Shown one piece after another: positions 7,412 to 14,929 of a DNA stretch of 14,929 nucleotides (positions are counted from its first letter, which is position 1; each line of letters opens with the position of its first letter). The position numbers and the translations under genes are program-made. Where the stretch lies: assembly GCA_002415855.1 (NCBI GenBank), contig DIAS01000162.1:69565-84493 (forward strand), read 5' to 3'. The notes under the pieces were generated by a model. It was not told the origin of the DNA. It was given only the letters and a program-made list of their open reading frames with translations, and searched no databases. Origin of the DNA: Bacteroidales bacterium UBA5072. Lineage in GTDB: Bacteria > Bacteroidota > Bacteroidia > Bacteroidales > UBA10428.

Positions 7412-8247
7412 AATGTTCCCGACTTGATTCTTTCAAGCTCTTTTCTGTAATCTGATTCTTCTTCCTGTTTATAACCTCCCAAACGCATTAGCAGTTCGTC
7501 GAAGTCAACATCATAAGCGTTGAACTCCGGACCATCCACGCACACGAACTTGATTTTTCCGCCCACGCTAACCCTGCAGGCACCACACATTCCGGTACCG
7601 TCTACCATGATGGCATTCAGGCTGACCATGGCAGGCACCTGGTATTTCTGTGCTACCAGTGAGGTGAATTTCATCATTATGGCTGGTCCGATGGTGACAC
7701 AGAGGTCAATTTTGCGGGTCGAGAAAATCTCATCCATCCCGACAGTAATAAGTCCTTTTTGTCCGTAACTGCCATCGTCGGTCATGATGATCACTTCATC
7801 GGAATGACTCCTGATCTCCCTTTCGAGGATGAGAAGCTCTTTAGTTTTGGCGGCAATCAGACTGATCACCTTGTTCCCGGCGTTGTGCAAAGCTTCGACG
7901 ATGGGAAGCAACGGGGCAATACCCACACCTCCTCCGGCACATAGCACCGTGCCTGCATTCTCGATATGTGTAGGATTGCCCAGCGGACCCACAACATCGG
8001 TTACGTCATCACCAATGTTGAGGGCAGATACTTTGTGACTTGTTACTCCAACCTTCTGAACGATAAGGGTGATCGTACCTTTTTCAAGATCAGCTTTGGC
8101 AATGGTCAATGGAATCCGCTCCCCTTCCTCACCAATTTTTACGATCACAAAATGACCTGCTTTTCTTTTGCGGGCTATGAGCGGTGCATATATTTCGAGC
8201 TGAACTACATTCGGTGACAGATACTCCTTTGAAAGAATTTTACCCAT
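7408..8247 (-). CDS. nfnA: NfnA-type small subunit (sulfide/dihydroorotate dehydrogenase-like FAD/NAD-binding protein)
   Basis: A 279-residue ferredoxin-reductase-type subunit that binds FAD, NAD(H) and a [2Fe-2S] cluster and pairs with NfnB in electron-bifurcating transhydrogenation. The FAD region has RIPLTIA at 44-50, the NAD region has CAGGGVGIAPL at 103-113 and GP at 187-188. The C-terminal cluster motif has D216, C221, C224 and C236; the spacing Asp-x4-Cys-x2-Cys-x11-Cys equals that of Thermotoga maritima NfnA, where one ligand is Asp. PyrK (dihydroorotate dehydrogenase electron subunit) is the close relative, but PyrK normally uses four Cys and no pyrD is adjacent. The first gene of the minus-strand set; its stop overlaps the nfnB start. 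An AT-rich TATATTTT box lies at 8269-8276, but no convincing -33 element accompanies it. Confidence 0.9.
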   Translation of the reverse strand: MGKILSKEYLSPNVVQLEIYAPLIARKRKAGHFVIVKIGEEGERIPLTIAKADLEKGTITLIVQKVGVTSHKVSALNIGDDVTDVVGPLGNPTHIENAGTVLCAGGGVGIAPLLPIVEALHNAGNKVISLIAAKTKELLILEREIRSHSDEVIIMTDDGSYGQKGLITVGMDEIFSTRKIDLCVTIGPAIMMKFTSLVAQKYQVPAMVSLNAIMVDGTGMCGACRVSVGGKIKFVCVDGPEFNAYDVDFDELLMRLGGYKQEEESDYRKELERIKSGTL

Positions 8248-8431
8248 GAAATGCTTAATTTGGCGTTGAAAATATAATAATTATAGCCACAAAATCCTGC
8301 TAACGGACAAAATACGTGAATTGCCTACGAAAAAAACGTAGTGATTTTAATGTGGCAAATGTATAATTTTATTGAAAGCCATTTGTCGTTTTTTTAGATT
8401 CTCTGAAAGTTTAACATTTAAGCTATAGGCT
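8248..8431. promoter_or_regulatory. Divergent promoter region between nfnA and the hydrolase operon
   Basis: This 184-base AT-rich spacer separates two head-to-head genes and must hold both promoters. On the minus strand TATATTTT (8269-8276) is 22 bases from the nfnA start. On the plus strand TAATTTTA (8364-8371) resembles a Bacteroidota -7 element, but neither has a clear -33 TTTG at normal distance. The inverted motif CTACG-A7-CGTAG lies at 8325-8341, and another TACGTG word is at 8313-8318. No small ORF is convincing. Confidence 0.4.
8325..8341. promoter_or_regulatory. TACG-N7-CGTA inverted motif, copy B
   Basis: CTACG (8325-8329) and CGTAG (8337-8341) flank seven A residues. On the opposite strand it reads CTACG-T7-CGTAG, which agrees with the 495-511 site (TTACG-TGTTTTT-CGTAT) at 14 of 17 positions, both having a seven-base spacer. 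It sits roughly midway between nfnA and the hydrolase gene, so it could control either or both. Confidence 0.35.
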
Positions 8432-11410
8432 ATGAAGATCAGGCAATTCTTCTTTTTAATTTTGCTGATGCAGCAAAGTCTGTTTGCATCACATTCCGTT
8501 TACACCGGCCGTATTGATGACGCCCAGGCAGTTTACTTTTCTCCGGAGAATTTTGAGATTACCACAGACGGATCAACAGATGTGTCCGATGAACTTCAGA
8601 AGGCCATACGACAGGTTTTTGACAGCACCGGCTTCGGGATACTCTTTATTCCTGAAGGAAAGTATGCCATCTGTAAAACAATCTATATACCCAGGGGGGT
8701 TAGAATGATCGGCTTTGGTTTAAACAGGCCGGTGTTTGTTCTAAAAAAGAGTACCCCGGGATTCCAGGAAGGAAATAAGAGATACATGTTCTGGTTTACA
8801 GGTAACCTTCCCCGTGACGGCAGCCCGCCCTCCGATGCCAATCCGGGAACGTTTTACAGCGCTTTCAGCAACATAGACCTCCGTATAGAACCTGGAAACA
8901 TGGCAGCCATCGGTATCCGGTCACATTTTGCACAACATTGCTTCATAGCCCATGTTGATTTTCATATCGGTCAGGGAAAGGCAGGTGTCGAGGAAATTGG
9001 CAACGAAATAGAGGATTGCCGTTTTTTTGGGGGCGAATATGGCATCATCACCACCAAGCCCTCACCAAGCTGGCCGTTTATGATGATCGACACTTATTTT
9101 GAGGGGCAGCGGAAAGGAGCAATCCGTACGCAGGAAGGAGGGCTGACGCTTGTACGAATGCATGTGAAAAACGTACCGGTGGCAATCGAAGTTAACCCGG
9201 GCATGGCAGAGGAATTATGGATTGAGGATTCCAGGTTTGAAGACATCAGTGGCCCGGCCATCATTGCCGGTGATGAAAGAACTGCCAGAACTTTCATCAA
9301 CCTCCGAAATGTGGTTTGCCATTATGTTCCTGTTATAGCTTCCAATCGTTTAAGCGGATGGCAGATTGACGCTCCGGAATCCGTTATATACAGGATTAAG
9401 GAATTCTGCCATGGGAATCAGATCGACAGCCCGGGCCGGTCACCTGAAATTAAAACGACCTGTGAATTTGAGGAACTGCAGGAGATGCCTCTTCTTGCAC
9501 AAAAGGATATACCGGAGATACCTCCGGTCGATACCTGGGTGAACATTAGAAAACTCGGGGCAAAGGGTGATGAAACAACAGATGACACGCAGGTTTTACA
9601 GGATGCGATTAACAATTACCAGACCATTTATTTGCCCACCGGCAGATACAGGATCACAGGAACCCTTAAACTTAGGCCCAACACCGTGCTGATCGGACTG
9701 AACCCGATTGCCGCACAGATCATTGTTAAAGATAATACCGAAGCCTATGCAGGCATAGGTACACCTGTGGCCCTGCTTGAATCACCACCGGGAGGGACGA
9801 ATTTCGTCTCGGGAATCGGGTTGGATGCCGGAGGCATCAATCCACGTGCAGTTGCTGTAAAATGGATGGCCGGACAGAATTCCTGCATGAATGATGTACG
9901 TTTCATTGGCGGCCATGGGACCCTGAACGCCGACGGGAGCACACTTTCAGCTTATAATGCCAACAGAACCGGAGACAGCAATCCGGCACGGAAATGGGAT
10001 TCCCAGTATTGGAGCCTTTGGATCACCGATGGCGGAGGCGGTACTTTCAAGGATATATGGACCCCGAGCACCTTTGCAGCAGCCGGAATATATATTTCAA
10101 ATACCTCGACACCAGGAAGGATTTATGCCATGTCGAGCGAGCACCATGTGCGTAACGAGGTCAAAATGAAGAATATTTCCAATTGGAAGGTTTATGCCCT
10201 ACAGCTGGAGGAAGAAAGCGGGGAAAGTCCCGTATGCCTGCCGGTGGAAATTGAAAATTCGAGCGATCTGTTGTTTGCCAACCTTTATTTGTACCGGGTC
10301 ATCAGGATGGTAACCCCTTATCCTTATGGCGTGAGGATCTGGAATTCCAGGAACCTGGAATTCAGGGGTGTGCATACCTACAGCCCCACAAAATTCTCCT
10401 ATGACAACCCGGTCTTCTTTGCAGATTATGGTGTTGAAGTACGATCACGTGAAATCTCAAAACTTTCATTCTCAGGCAGGATACCGGAATTCTTACCGTC
10501 TCCTTCAGCCATGGCCGACCTTGAAAAAGAAGAGGTAGAAAAGGTTGCCGGCGGGTTTGAATCTATTGATGGATCGGTTTCTGATACTGCAGGCAACGTG
10601 TATTTTATCGAAGGCCGAATGAGAAGGATTTTTCGTTTCCATGTTCTCTCAGGAAGCCTTCAGCTGGTGAGTGACCTGCCTTTTCAACCTCTGGCCCTGG
10701 CGTTCGATCAGAAGGGAAATCTTTTAGTAACCGCACTGGTTCCCCGGTTACCTGAAGAGGGCAACCGTGTGTCAGGAACTGCCAGAAGGCCTGTCCCCGG
10801 TTCCGAAGGTACTTCATACGGAGTGTGGGGACAAATGATCCAGGTACTGGCCATGGATCCTAATGATCCTGAAAATTCACTCCGGATCCTTCACGAAGTC
10901 CCGATGGATTCTGTCAGAACAATAAGGGCTGCCTGGTATCCCGGGCACCGCTGGCGCGACAATCACGACTTTGCGACTTATGCCGTGACTCCGGCAACTA
11001 CCTGTTTTATCGCACCTGACGGAGAGACCGTCATTCCCAACAATTACGATCTGATCAGGGCTTACTCGCTTAGAAAGGCGGTTCCCGGCAGCCGGTTCTT
11101 CATTGCTGACGAATTCGGACAAAAAACAGTTTCGGCTGCCGTTTCAGACAACGGTACCCTGACAGATCTGAGAATTTTTGCCGAAGAAGGTGAAATGGGT
11201 ATTGCCGAAGATCCGGAAGGGAATGTTTATATTGCAGCCGGTGAGATTTATGTATACGACAGAACCGGAAGACCGGCCGGAGTGATCCATGTCCCGGAAA
11301 GACCAGCAACATTGACCTTTGGTGGCAAGGATCATAAGACACTGTTTATTACAGCAAGATCTTCATTGTATTCGGTGAATATCCTGCGAGATGGTAACCA
11401 GACAAAATGA
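8432..11410 (+). CDS. Secreted GH55-like double beta-helix protein fused to an SMP-30/gluconolactonase-like propeller
   Basis: A 992-residue exported protein with an N-terminal signal peptide (about 1-20, KIR then a hydrophobic run ending near FAS). Two pectate-lyase-3/GH55-type beta-helix halves follow: about 32-345 (IPEGKYAICKTIYIP at 73-87; DTYFEGQRKGAI at 220-231) and 367-680 (VNIRKLGAKGDETTDDTQ at 370-387). A tandem pair of such helices is the GH55 fold, a family of exo-beta-1,3-glucanases. SSEHH at 568-572 followed by LQLEEE at 590-595 recalls the GH55 region carrying the catalytic Glu; E593-E595 are candidates. Residues about 704-990 resemble the SMP-30/gluconolactonase propeller (EDPEGNVYIAAG, 926-937), but usual metal ligands seem changed (D713 for Glu, M922 for Asp). 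First gene of a probable three-gene operon, 46 bases before the next. Substrate is inferred as beta-glucan; uronate or other glycans are possible. Confidence 0.75.
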   Translation: MKIRQFFFLILLMQQSLFASHSVYTGRIDDAQAVYFSPENFEITTDGSTDVSDELQKAIRQVFDSTGFGILFIPEGKYAICKTIYIPRGVRMIGFGLNRPVFVLKKSTPGFQEGNKRYMFWFTGNLPRDGSPPSDANPGTFYSAFSNIDLRIEPGNMAAIGIRSHFAQHCFIAHVDFHIGQGKAGVEEIGNEIEDCRFFGGEYGIITTKPSPSWPFMMIDTYFEGQRKGAIRTQEGGLTLVRMHVKNVPVAIEVNPGMAEELWIEDSRFEDISGPAIIAGDERTARTFINLRNVVCHYVPVIASNRLSGWQIDAPESVIYRIKEFCHGNQIDSPGRSPEIKTTCEFEELQEMPLLAQKDIPEIPPVDTWVNIRKLGAKGDETTDDTQVLQDAINNYQTIYLPTGRYRITGTLKLRPNTVLIGLNPIAAQIIVKDNTEAYAGIGTPVALLESPPGGTNFVSGIGLDAGGINPRAVAVKWMAGQNSCMNDVRFIGGHGTLNADGSTLSAYNANRTGDSNPARKWDSQYWSLWITDGGGGTFKDIWTPSTFAAAGIYISNTSTPGRIYAMSSEHHVRNEVKMKNISNWKVYALQLEEESGESPVCLPVEIENSSDLLFANLYLYRVIRMVTPYPYGVRIWNSRNLEFRGVHTYSPTKFSYDNPVFFADYGVEVRSREISKLSFSGRIPEFLPSPSAMADLEKEEVEKVAGGFESIDGSVSDTAGNVYFIEGRMRRIFRFHVLSGSLQLVSDLPFQPLALAFDQKGNLLVTALVPRLPEEGNRVSGTARRPVPGSEGTSYGVWGQMIQVLAMDPNDPENSLRILHEVPMDSVRTIRAAWYPGHRWRDNHDFATYAVTPATTCFIAPDGETVIPNNYDLIRAYSLRKAVPGSRFFIADEFGQKTVSAAVSDNGTLTDLRIFAEEGEMGIAEDPEGNVYIAAGEIYVYDRTGRPAGVIHVPERPATLTFGGKDHKTLFITARSSLYSVNILRDGNQTK

Positions 11411-11456
11411 ATTCCAAAAAAATAATGACTGACATAATCCATAAAAGCAACAACTT

Positions 11457-12776
11457 ATGAAAACAAAACTCGGACTTTTGGCAATTGTTCTTTTTGTTGG
11501 CTCCCTTTTAACAGCGTGTAGTAAACAGGTAAGGACAGATGAAATGACTTCTCCGTCGCATGTTACTATTCAGGCCGTTAACGGCAGGTACCAGTTCTAC
11601 GTCAATGGGGAGCCCTTTTTTGTAAAGGGGGTCGGACTTGGCATGCAGGATCTGGATTTTTTGCAGGCCTCCGGAGCTAATTCATTCCGTACATGGGGAA
11701 CGCACAATGCCATGCAACTTCTTGATTCGGCCCACAAGTACAACATGATGGTTGCACTTGGCCTGGGAATGGGACAGGAACTGCACGGTTTTGATTACAA
11801 CGACACGGTTGCGGTTGCCAGGCAACTGGCCAAACTGAAGGCCGACGTGGATACCTTCAGGAACCACCCCAGTCTGTTGTGCTGGGTTGCCGGTAATGAA
11901 CTGAACCTGGGTACGAACGGAATTCCTGTAAATCCGAAAGCATATGATGCCTTGCACGATATTGTTGGATATATACACAAAGTCGATCCCCATCATCCGG
12001 TAACGACCACATTTGCCGGTGTCAACAAGGATCAGATCCGTGTGGCGCTGGAACATTGTCCCGATCTTGATTTTCTTTCACTACAGGTTTATGCAGGTCT
12101 GGCAGCAATTCCCGAACTCGTCAAAGCTGCTGGGATAACAAAGCCTTATGCCATCACGGAATTCGGTCCAAAGGGGCATTGGGAATGCCCTTCCACAGCG
12201 TGGGGAAGAGAAATAGAGGAGCCTAGTGCTGTAAAAGCTGCCGGGATCAGTGAAAGAATTCAGAAAGGTATCGTAAATGACAGTTCCGGATTTTGTATTG
12301 GCAGTTATGCATTTGTTTGGGGCCAGAAACAGGAAAGGACACCCACCTGGTATGGAATGTTCCTGAAGTCGGGCGAGGCAACTGCCACGGTGGATGAGCT
12401 GACAAAGTACTGGACGGGTGTTTATCCGGCCAACCGGGCGCCCAAAGTGGATTCGATAAAACTCGACAACAAGGATGCAATGGACAACATTTATATAAAG
12501 CCAGGAAAGCCCTGCTTTGCGAAAGTGTATGCAGCTGATCCGGAAAATGATTCCCTGACCTATCTGTGGGCTATGCGGAAAGAAGTTGTGGAAAGAAGCC
12601 AGGGGGGGGCAAGGGAACTTGAACCCGATAGTGTTCAGATCCAGGTTATTTCCGATGCTCATGGTGAGCTTAAATTCACAGCCCCCGCTTCCGTGGGAGA
12701 ATACAGGATTTTTTCCTACGTTTTCGACGGAAAGAAAAAAGCAGGCTATGCCAATATCCCGTTCTTCGTTAAATAA
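11457..12776 (+). CDS. Lipoprotein glycoside hydrolase, clan GH-A (GH2/GH5-like) barrel with C-terminal Ig-like domain
   Basis: A 439-residue lipoprotein. The signal peptide ends in the lipobox LLTAC with C21 as the lipidated residue. Residues about 45-320 form a TIM barrel: NGEPFFVKGVG at 50-60, GANSFRTWG at 73-81, acid/base candidate E148 in AGNELN (145-150) and nucleophile candidate E235 in AITEFG (232-237), the two-Glu arrangement of retaining clan GH-A enzymes. The sugar-binding and Ig-like N-terminal domains of full GH2 enzymes are absent, so this is a barrel-only member. From about residue 325, RAPKVDSI starts a separate domain with DPENDSLTYLW (361-371), a PKD/cadherin-like beta-sandwich. 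The product is probably anchored to the outer membrane, acting beside the two flanking GH55-like proteins. The exact family and substrate are not determined; a beta-1,3-glucan role follows only from the neighbours. A run of eight G (12602-12609) lies in the domain linker. Confidence 0.8.
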   Translation: MKTKLGLLAIVLFVGSLLTACSKQVRTDEMTSPSHVTIQAVNGRYQFYVNGEPFFVKGVGLGMQDLDFLQASGANSFRTWGTHNAMQLLDSAHKYNMMVALGLGMGQELHGFDYNDTVAVARQLAKLKADVDTFRNHPSLLCWVAGNELNLGTNGIPVNPKAYDALHDIVGYIHKVDPHHPVTTTFAGVNKDQIRVALEHCPDLDFLSLQVYAGLAAIPELVKAAGITKPYAITEFGPKGHWECPSTAWGREIEEPSAVKAAGISERIQKGIVNDSSGFCIGSYAFVWGQKQERTPTWYGMFLKSGEATATVDELTKYWTGVYPANRAPKVDSIKLDNKDAMDNIYIKPGKPCFAKVYAADPENDSLTYLWAMRKEVVERSQGGARELEPDSVQIQVISDAHGELKFTAPASVGEYRIFSYVFDGKKKAGYANIPFFVK

Positions 12777-12799
12777 ACAATTCTAACGCATAATAAATC

Positions 12800-14929
12800 A
12801 TGTCCAGGAGTTTACCTATTTCCTGCCTGACATTGTGGTTCCTGCTGCCCGTTCAGCTGTCGCTGACAGCTGCAGGTGGTTCTTTTTACACACTGAAGCC
12901 GGCAGATCCTGAAGCTGTGTACTTTACACCGGATAATTTTGATATTCTGCCAGCCGGAAAAAGAGATGTCTCTGACGAACTTCAGAAAGCCATCAACCTT
13001 GTTAAAAGAGAGAAGAATTTCGGTATAGTATTTATTCCGGAAGGGACCTATGTCATATCCAAGACCATTTACATTCCAGCTGCCGTGCGGCTGATCGGTT
13101 ACGGACAGAAACGCCCGGTGATCATTCTGGCTAAAAATTCACCCGGATACCAGCAGCCGGATCCGGCCGATAAGGGAAAGGCCAAATACATGTTCTGGTT
13201 TACAAGCAGTATTGCCGAACCCGACAAACCTGTCCGTGATGCCGGCGCCGGTACATTTTACAGCGCCTTGTCCAACATCGACCTGAAAATTGATGATGGT
13301 AATCCGTATGCAGTTGCATTGCGCACGCATTTTGCACAACATAGCTTTGTTTCACATTGTGACATTTATGCCGGGAAAGGCAAGGCAGGTCTTTTTGATG
13401 TTGGAAATGAAATGGAAGACGTCAGGTTTTTCGGAGGAGAATATGGCGTTTATACAACCAAAACCTCACCCGGATGGCAGATGATGATGACCGACACCTA
13501 TTTCGAAGGTCAGCGAAAGACTGCAATTCTCAGTCAGGAGGGCGGACTCACCATAGTGAGGTTGCATGCCAGGAATGTGCCCACGGTGATTGAAATTGAG
13601 CCCAACTATGAAGACAAGATCTTCATGGAAGATTGTCTTTTCGAGAATGTAACCGGGCCTGCCCTGGTTATCAGCAATGAGAATAACTATTGTAACCAGG
13701 TCAGCCTGCGGAATATCGGATGCCGGAAGGTACCGGTGCTGGTATTTTACCGTCGCAGCACCACCCGCACAATGGGTACCGGAAATACATACATGGTGAT
13801 AAATTACACCCATGGTGTGCATATGGATAACATGGCTGCCGAACCGGAAGTAATGACCAGGGTTGACCTTCAACCGGCTACTACCCTGTCCGCACCAATA
13901 TCCAAGGATATTCCCTCCCTGCCGGATATGTCTACCTGGGTGAATATTCGTGAATTGGGTGCAAAGGGTGATGGAATCACAGATGACACCCGCGTTTTTC
14001 AGGAAGCCTTAGCAAAGTACCCGAATATATATATTCCGCAGGGCTGGTATGTAATTTCACAAACACTGATCCTCGGGACCAACACATGCCTGGTAGGGTT
14101 GAATCCAATCGCAACCCAGATCATGCTGGCTGAAAGCACACCCGCGTTCAGCGGTTTCGGACCACCCAAACCATTGATTGAAGTTGTGCAGGGTGGGAAA
14201 ACAATACTGACCGGTGTCGGTATCAATACCGGTGCTTACAATTACCGTGCTGTGGGATGTAAGTGGATGGCCGGTAAAGATTCCTACATGAATGATGTCA
14301 AATTTGTGGGCGGACATGGTACAATGACAAGAGGCCCGTTGACGTCCCGTTCGCCTCAGCAGTCCGGTCAGGTCCGGTCAATCAGCTCGCCCGCACAGCC
14401 GGTATCAAACCAGGGTATGGACCGAGCATGGGACAACCAGTACTGGAGTCTTTGGATCACCAATGGAGGAGGAGGAACATTCAAGGATATATGGACGGCC
14501 AGCAGTTACTGTGCCAATGGGATCTTTGTCAGCAATACATCAACCGAAGGTCGCATTTATGCCATGTCTGTGGAGCATCATGTACGCAATGAAGCCCGGT
14601 TCAAGAATGTTGCCAACTGGAAGGTTTATGCTTTGCAGCTGGAAGAAGAAAGCCGTGAAGGACAATGGTGCCAGCCTGTTGAACTGGAGAACTGCCACAA
14701 TATGATATTTGCCAACCTGTACATGTTTCGTGTTATCCGTTTGGCAACACCATACCCCTATTCAGTAAGAACCTGGAATTGCAGCAGCATTGAATTCCTG
14801 AACGTACATAATTTTGCACAGGTAAAGTTTACCACCGACCTTCCGATCTATGACATCAATACCGATATTGACGTAAGGCCCTGGGAATTCACGCGTCTAT
14901 ACATTACAGGGCAGGAACCTCGCCGGACG
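12800..14929 (+). CDS. Second secreted GH55-like double beta-helix protein (3' end outside window)
   Basis: An open frame of 710 codons with no stop up to the window edge; the ATG at 12800 is 23 bases after the preceding stop and starts a hydrophobic signal peptide (about 1-25, ending near LTAAGG). It is a paralogue of the 8432-11410 product along its whole visible length. Shared blocks include FIPEGTYVISKTIYIP (78-93), KYMFWFT (129-135), GTFYSALSNIDLKI (151-164), DTYFEGQRKTAI (232-243), TWVNIRELGAKGDGITDDT (379-397), QYWSLWITNGGGGTFKDIW (547-565), VEHHVRNE (591-598) and LQLEEES (612-618). E592 and E615-E617 are the counterparts of the candidate catalytic region. A loop at about 508-545, rich in Ser, Pro and Gln, is longer than in the first copy. 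Whether a C-terminal propeller follows cannot be seen. Likely exported glycan hydrolase of the same operon. Confidence 0.8.
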   Translation, partial: MSRSLPISCLTLWFLLPVQLSLTAAGGSFYTLKPADPEAVYFTPDNFDILPAGKRDVSDELQKAINLVKREKNFGIVFIPEGTYVISKTIYIPAAVRLIGYGQKRPVIILAKNSPGYQQPDPADKGKAKYMFWFTSSIAEPDKPVRDAGAGTFYSALSNIDLKIDDGNPYAVALRTHFAQHSFVSHCDIYAGKGKAGLFDVGNEMEDVRFFGGEYGVYTTKTSPGWQMMMTDTYFEGQRKTAILSQEGGLTIVRLHARNVPTVIEIEPNYEDKIFMEDCLFENVTGPALVISNENNYCNQVSLRNIGCRKVPVLVFYRRSTTRTMGTGNTYMVINYTHGVHMDNMAAEPEVMTRVDLQPATTLSAPISKDIPSLPDMSTWVNIRELGAKGDGITDDTRVFQEALAKYPNIYIPQGWYVISQTLILGTNTCLVGLNPIATQIMLAESTPAFSGFGPPKPLIEVVQGGKTILTGVGINTGAYNYRAVGCKWMAGKDSYMNDVKFVGGHGTMTRGPLTSRSPQQSGQVRSISSPAQPVSNQGMDRAWDNQYWSLWITNGGGGTFKDIWTASSYCANGIFVSNTSTEGRIYAMSVEHHVRNEARFKNVANWKVYALQLEEESREGQWCQPVELENCHNMIFANLYMFRVIRLATPYPYSVRTWNCSSIEFLNVHNFAQVKFTTDLPIYDINTDIDVRPWEFTRLYITGQEPRRT

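Noticed and set aside
8382..8419. Possible Bacteroidota promoter (TTTG at 8382-8385 with TAACATTT downstream)
   Set aside because: The spacing is about 26 bases instead of 19-21 and the second element matches TAnnTTTG poorly.
12081..12662. A 193-residue open frame on the minus strand
   Set aside because: It is antisense to the lipoprotein hydrolase, which has a signal peptide, lipobox and catalytic motifs in the right order.
13466..13873. A 135-residue open frame on the minus strand
   Set aside because: It is antisense to the second GH55-like gene, which stays open for 710 codons and matches its paralogue.

Overview
The window looks like chromosomal DNA from a Bacteroidota member, probably Bacteroidales/Marinilabiliales-like. 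The main reasons are A-rich leaders without clear Shine-Dalgarno sites, an NfnAB pair, a large REC/PEP-binding protein of a type I associate with this phylum, and a secreted polysaccharide-hydrolase operon with a lipoprotein. The taxonomic placement is inference; no rRNA or tRNA is present. Coding density is high and I found no mobile element, CRISPR array or RNA gene.

Left part (1-8247, all minus strand). Read in the direction of transcription, the genes are nfnA (8247-7408), nfnB (7411-5918, overlapping by ATGA), a 1528-residue multidomain protein (5808-1222), a LuxR/NarL-type response regulator (1217-561, only 4 bases after the preceding stop), and the start of an NADP-type glutamate dehydrogenase gene, gdhA (356 to beyond the left edge). 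NfnAB interconverts NADH, reduced ferredoxin and NADPH, and GdhA of this type normally uses NADPH to assimilate ammonium, so redox and nitrogen functions sit together. Between them lies a likely two-gene regulatory unit. The large protein carries four GAF-like repeats with an exact 128-residue period, a degenerate receiver, an intact receiver and a PPDK-type ATP/PEP-pyruvate-binding domain, but lacks the phosphohistidine and PEP barrel domains of the true enzymes. Its partner response regulator has Asn in place of the phosphoacceptor Asp and Arg in place of the conserved Lys. This pair is the best candidate for an undescribed signalling system here.

Intergenic sequence. Two non-coding regions, 357-560 (before gdhA) and 8248-8431 (between nfnA and the divergent hydrolase operon), both contain a TACG-N7-CGTA inverted motif with a T-rich (or A-rich) spacer and additional TACG/CGTA words. 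A perfect 15-bp palindrome lies before gdhA, next to a TATATTTT box.

Right part (8432-14929, all plus strand). Three closely spaced genes form a probable operon for an exported glycan-degrading set. They are a 992-residue secreted protein with two GH55/pectate-lyase-like beta-helix halves fused to an SMP-30/gluconolactonase-like propeller, a 439-residue lipoprotein with a clan GH-A barrel and a C-terminal Ig-like domain, and a second GH55-like paralogue that runs off the right edge with 710 residues visible. The GH55 resemblance suggests beta-1,3-glucan as substrate, but this is inference. No SusC/SusD genes are seen within the window.
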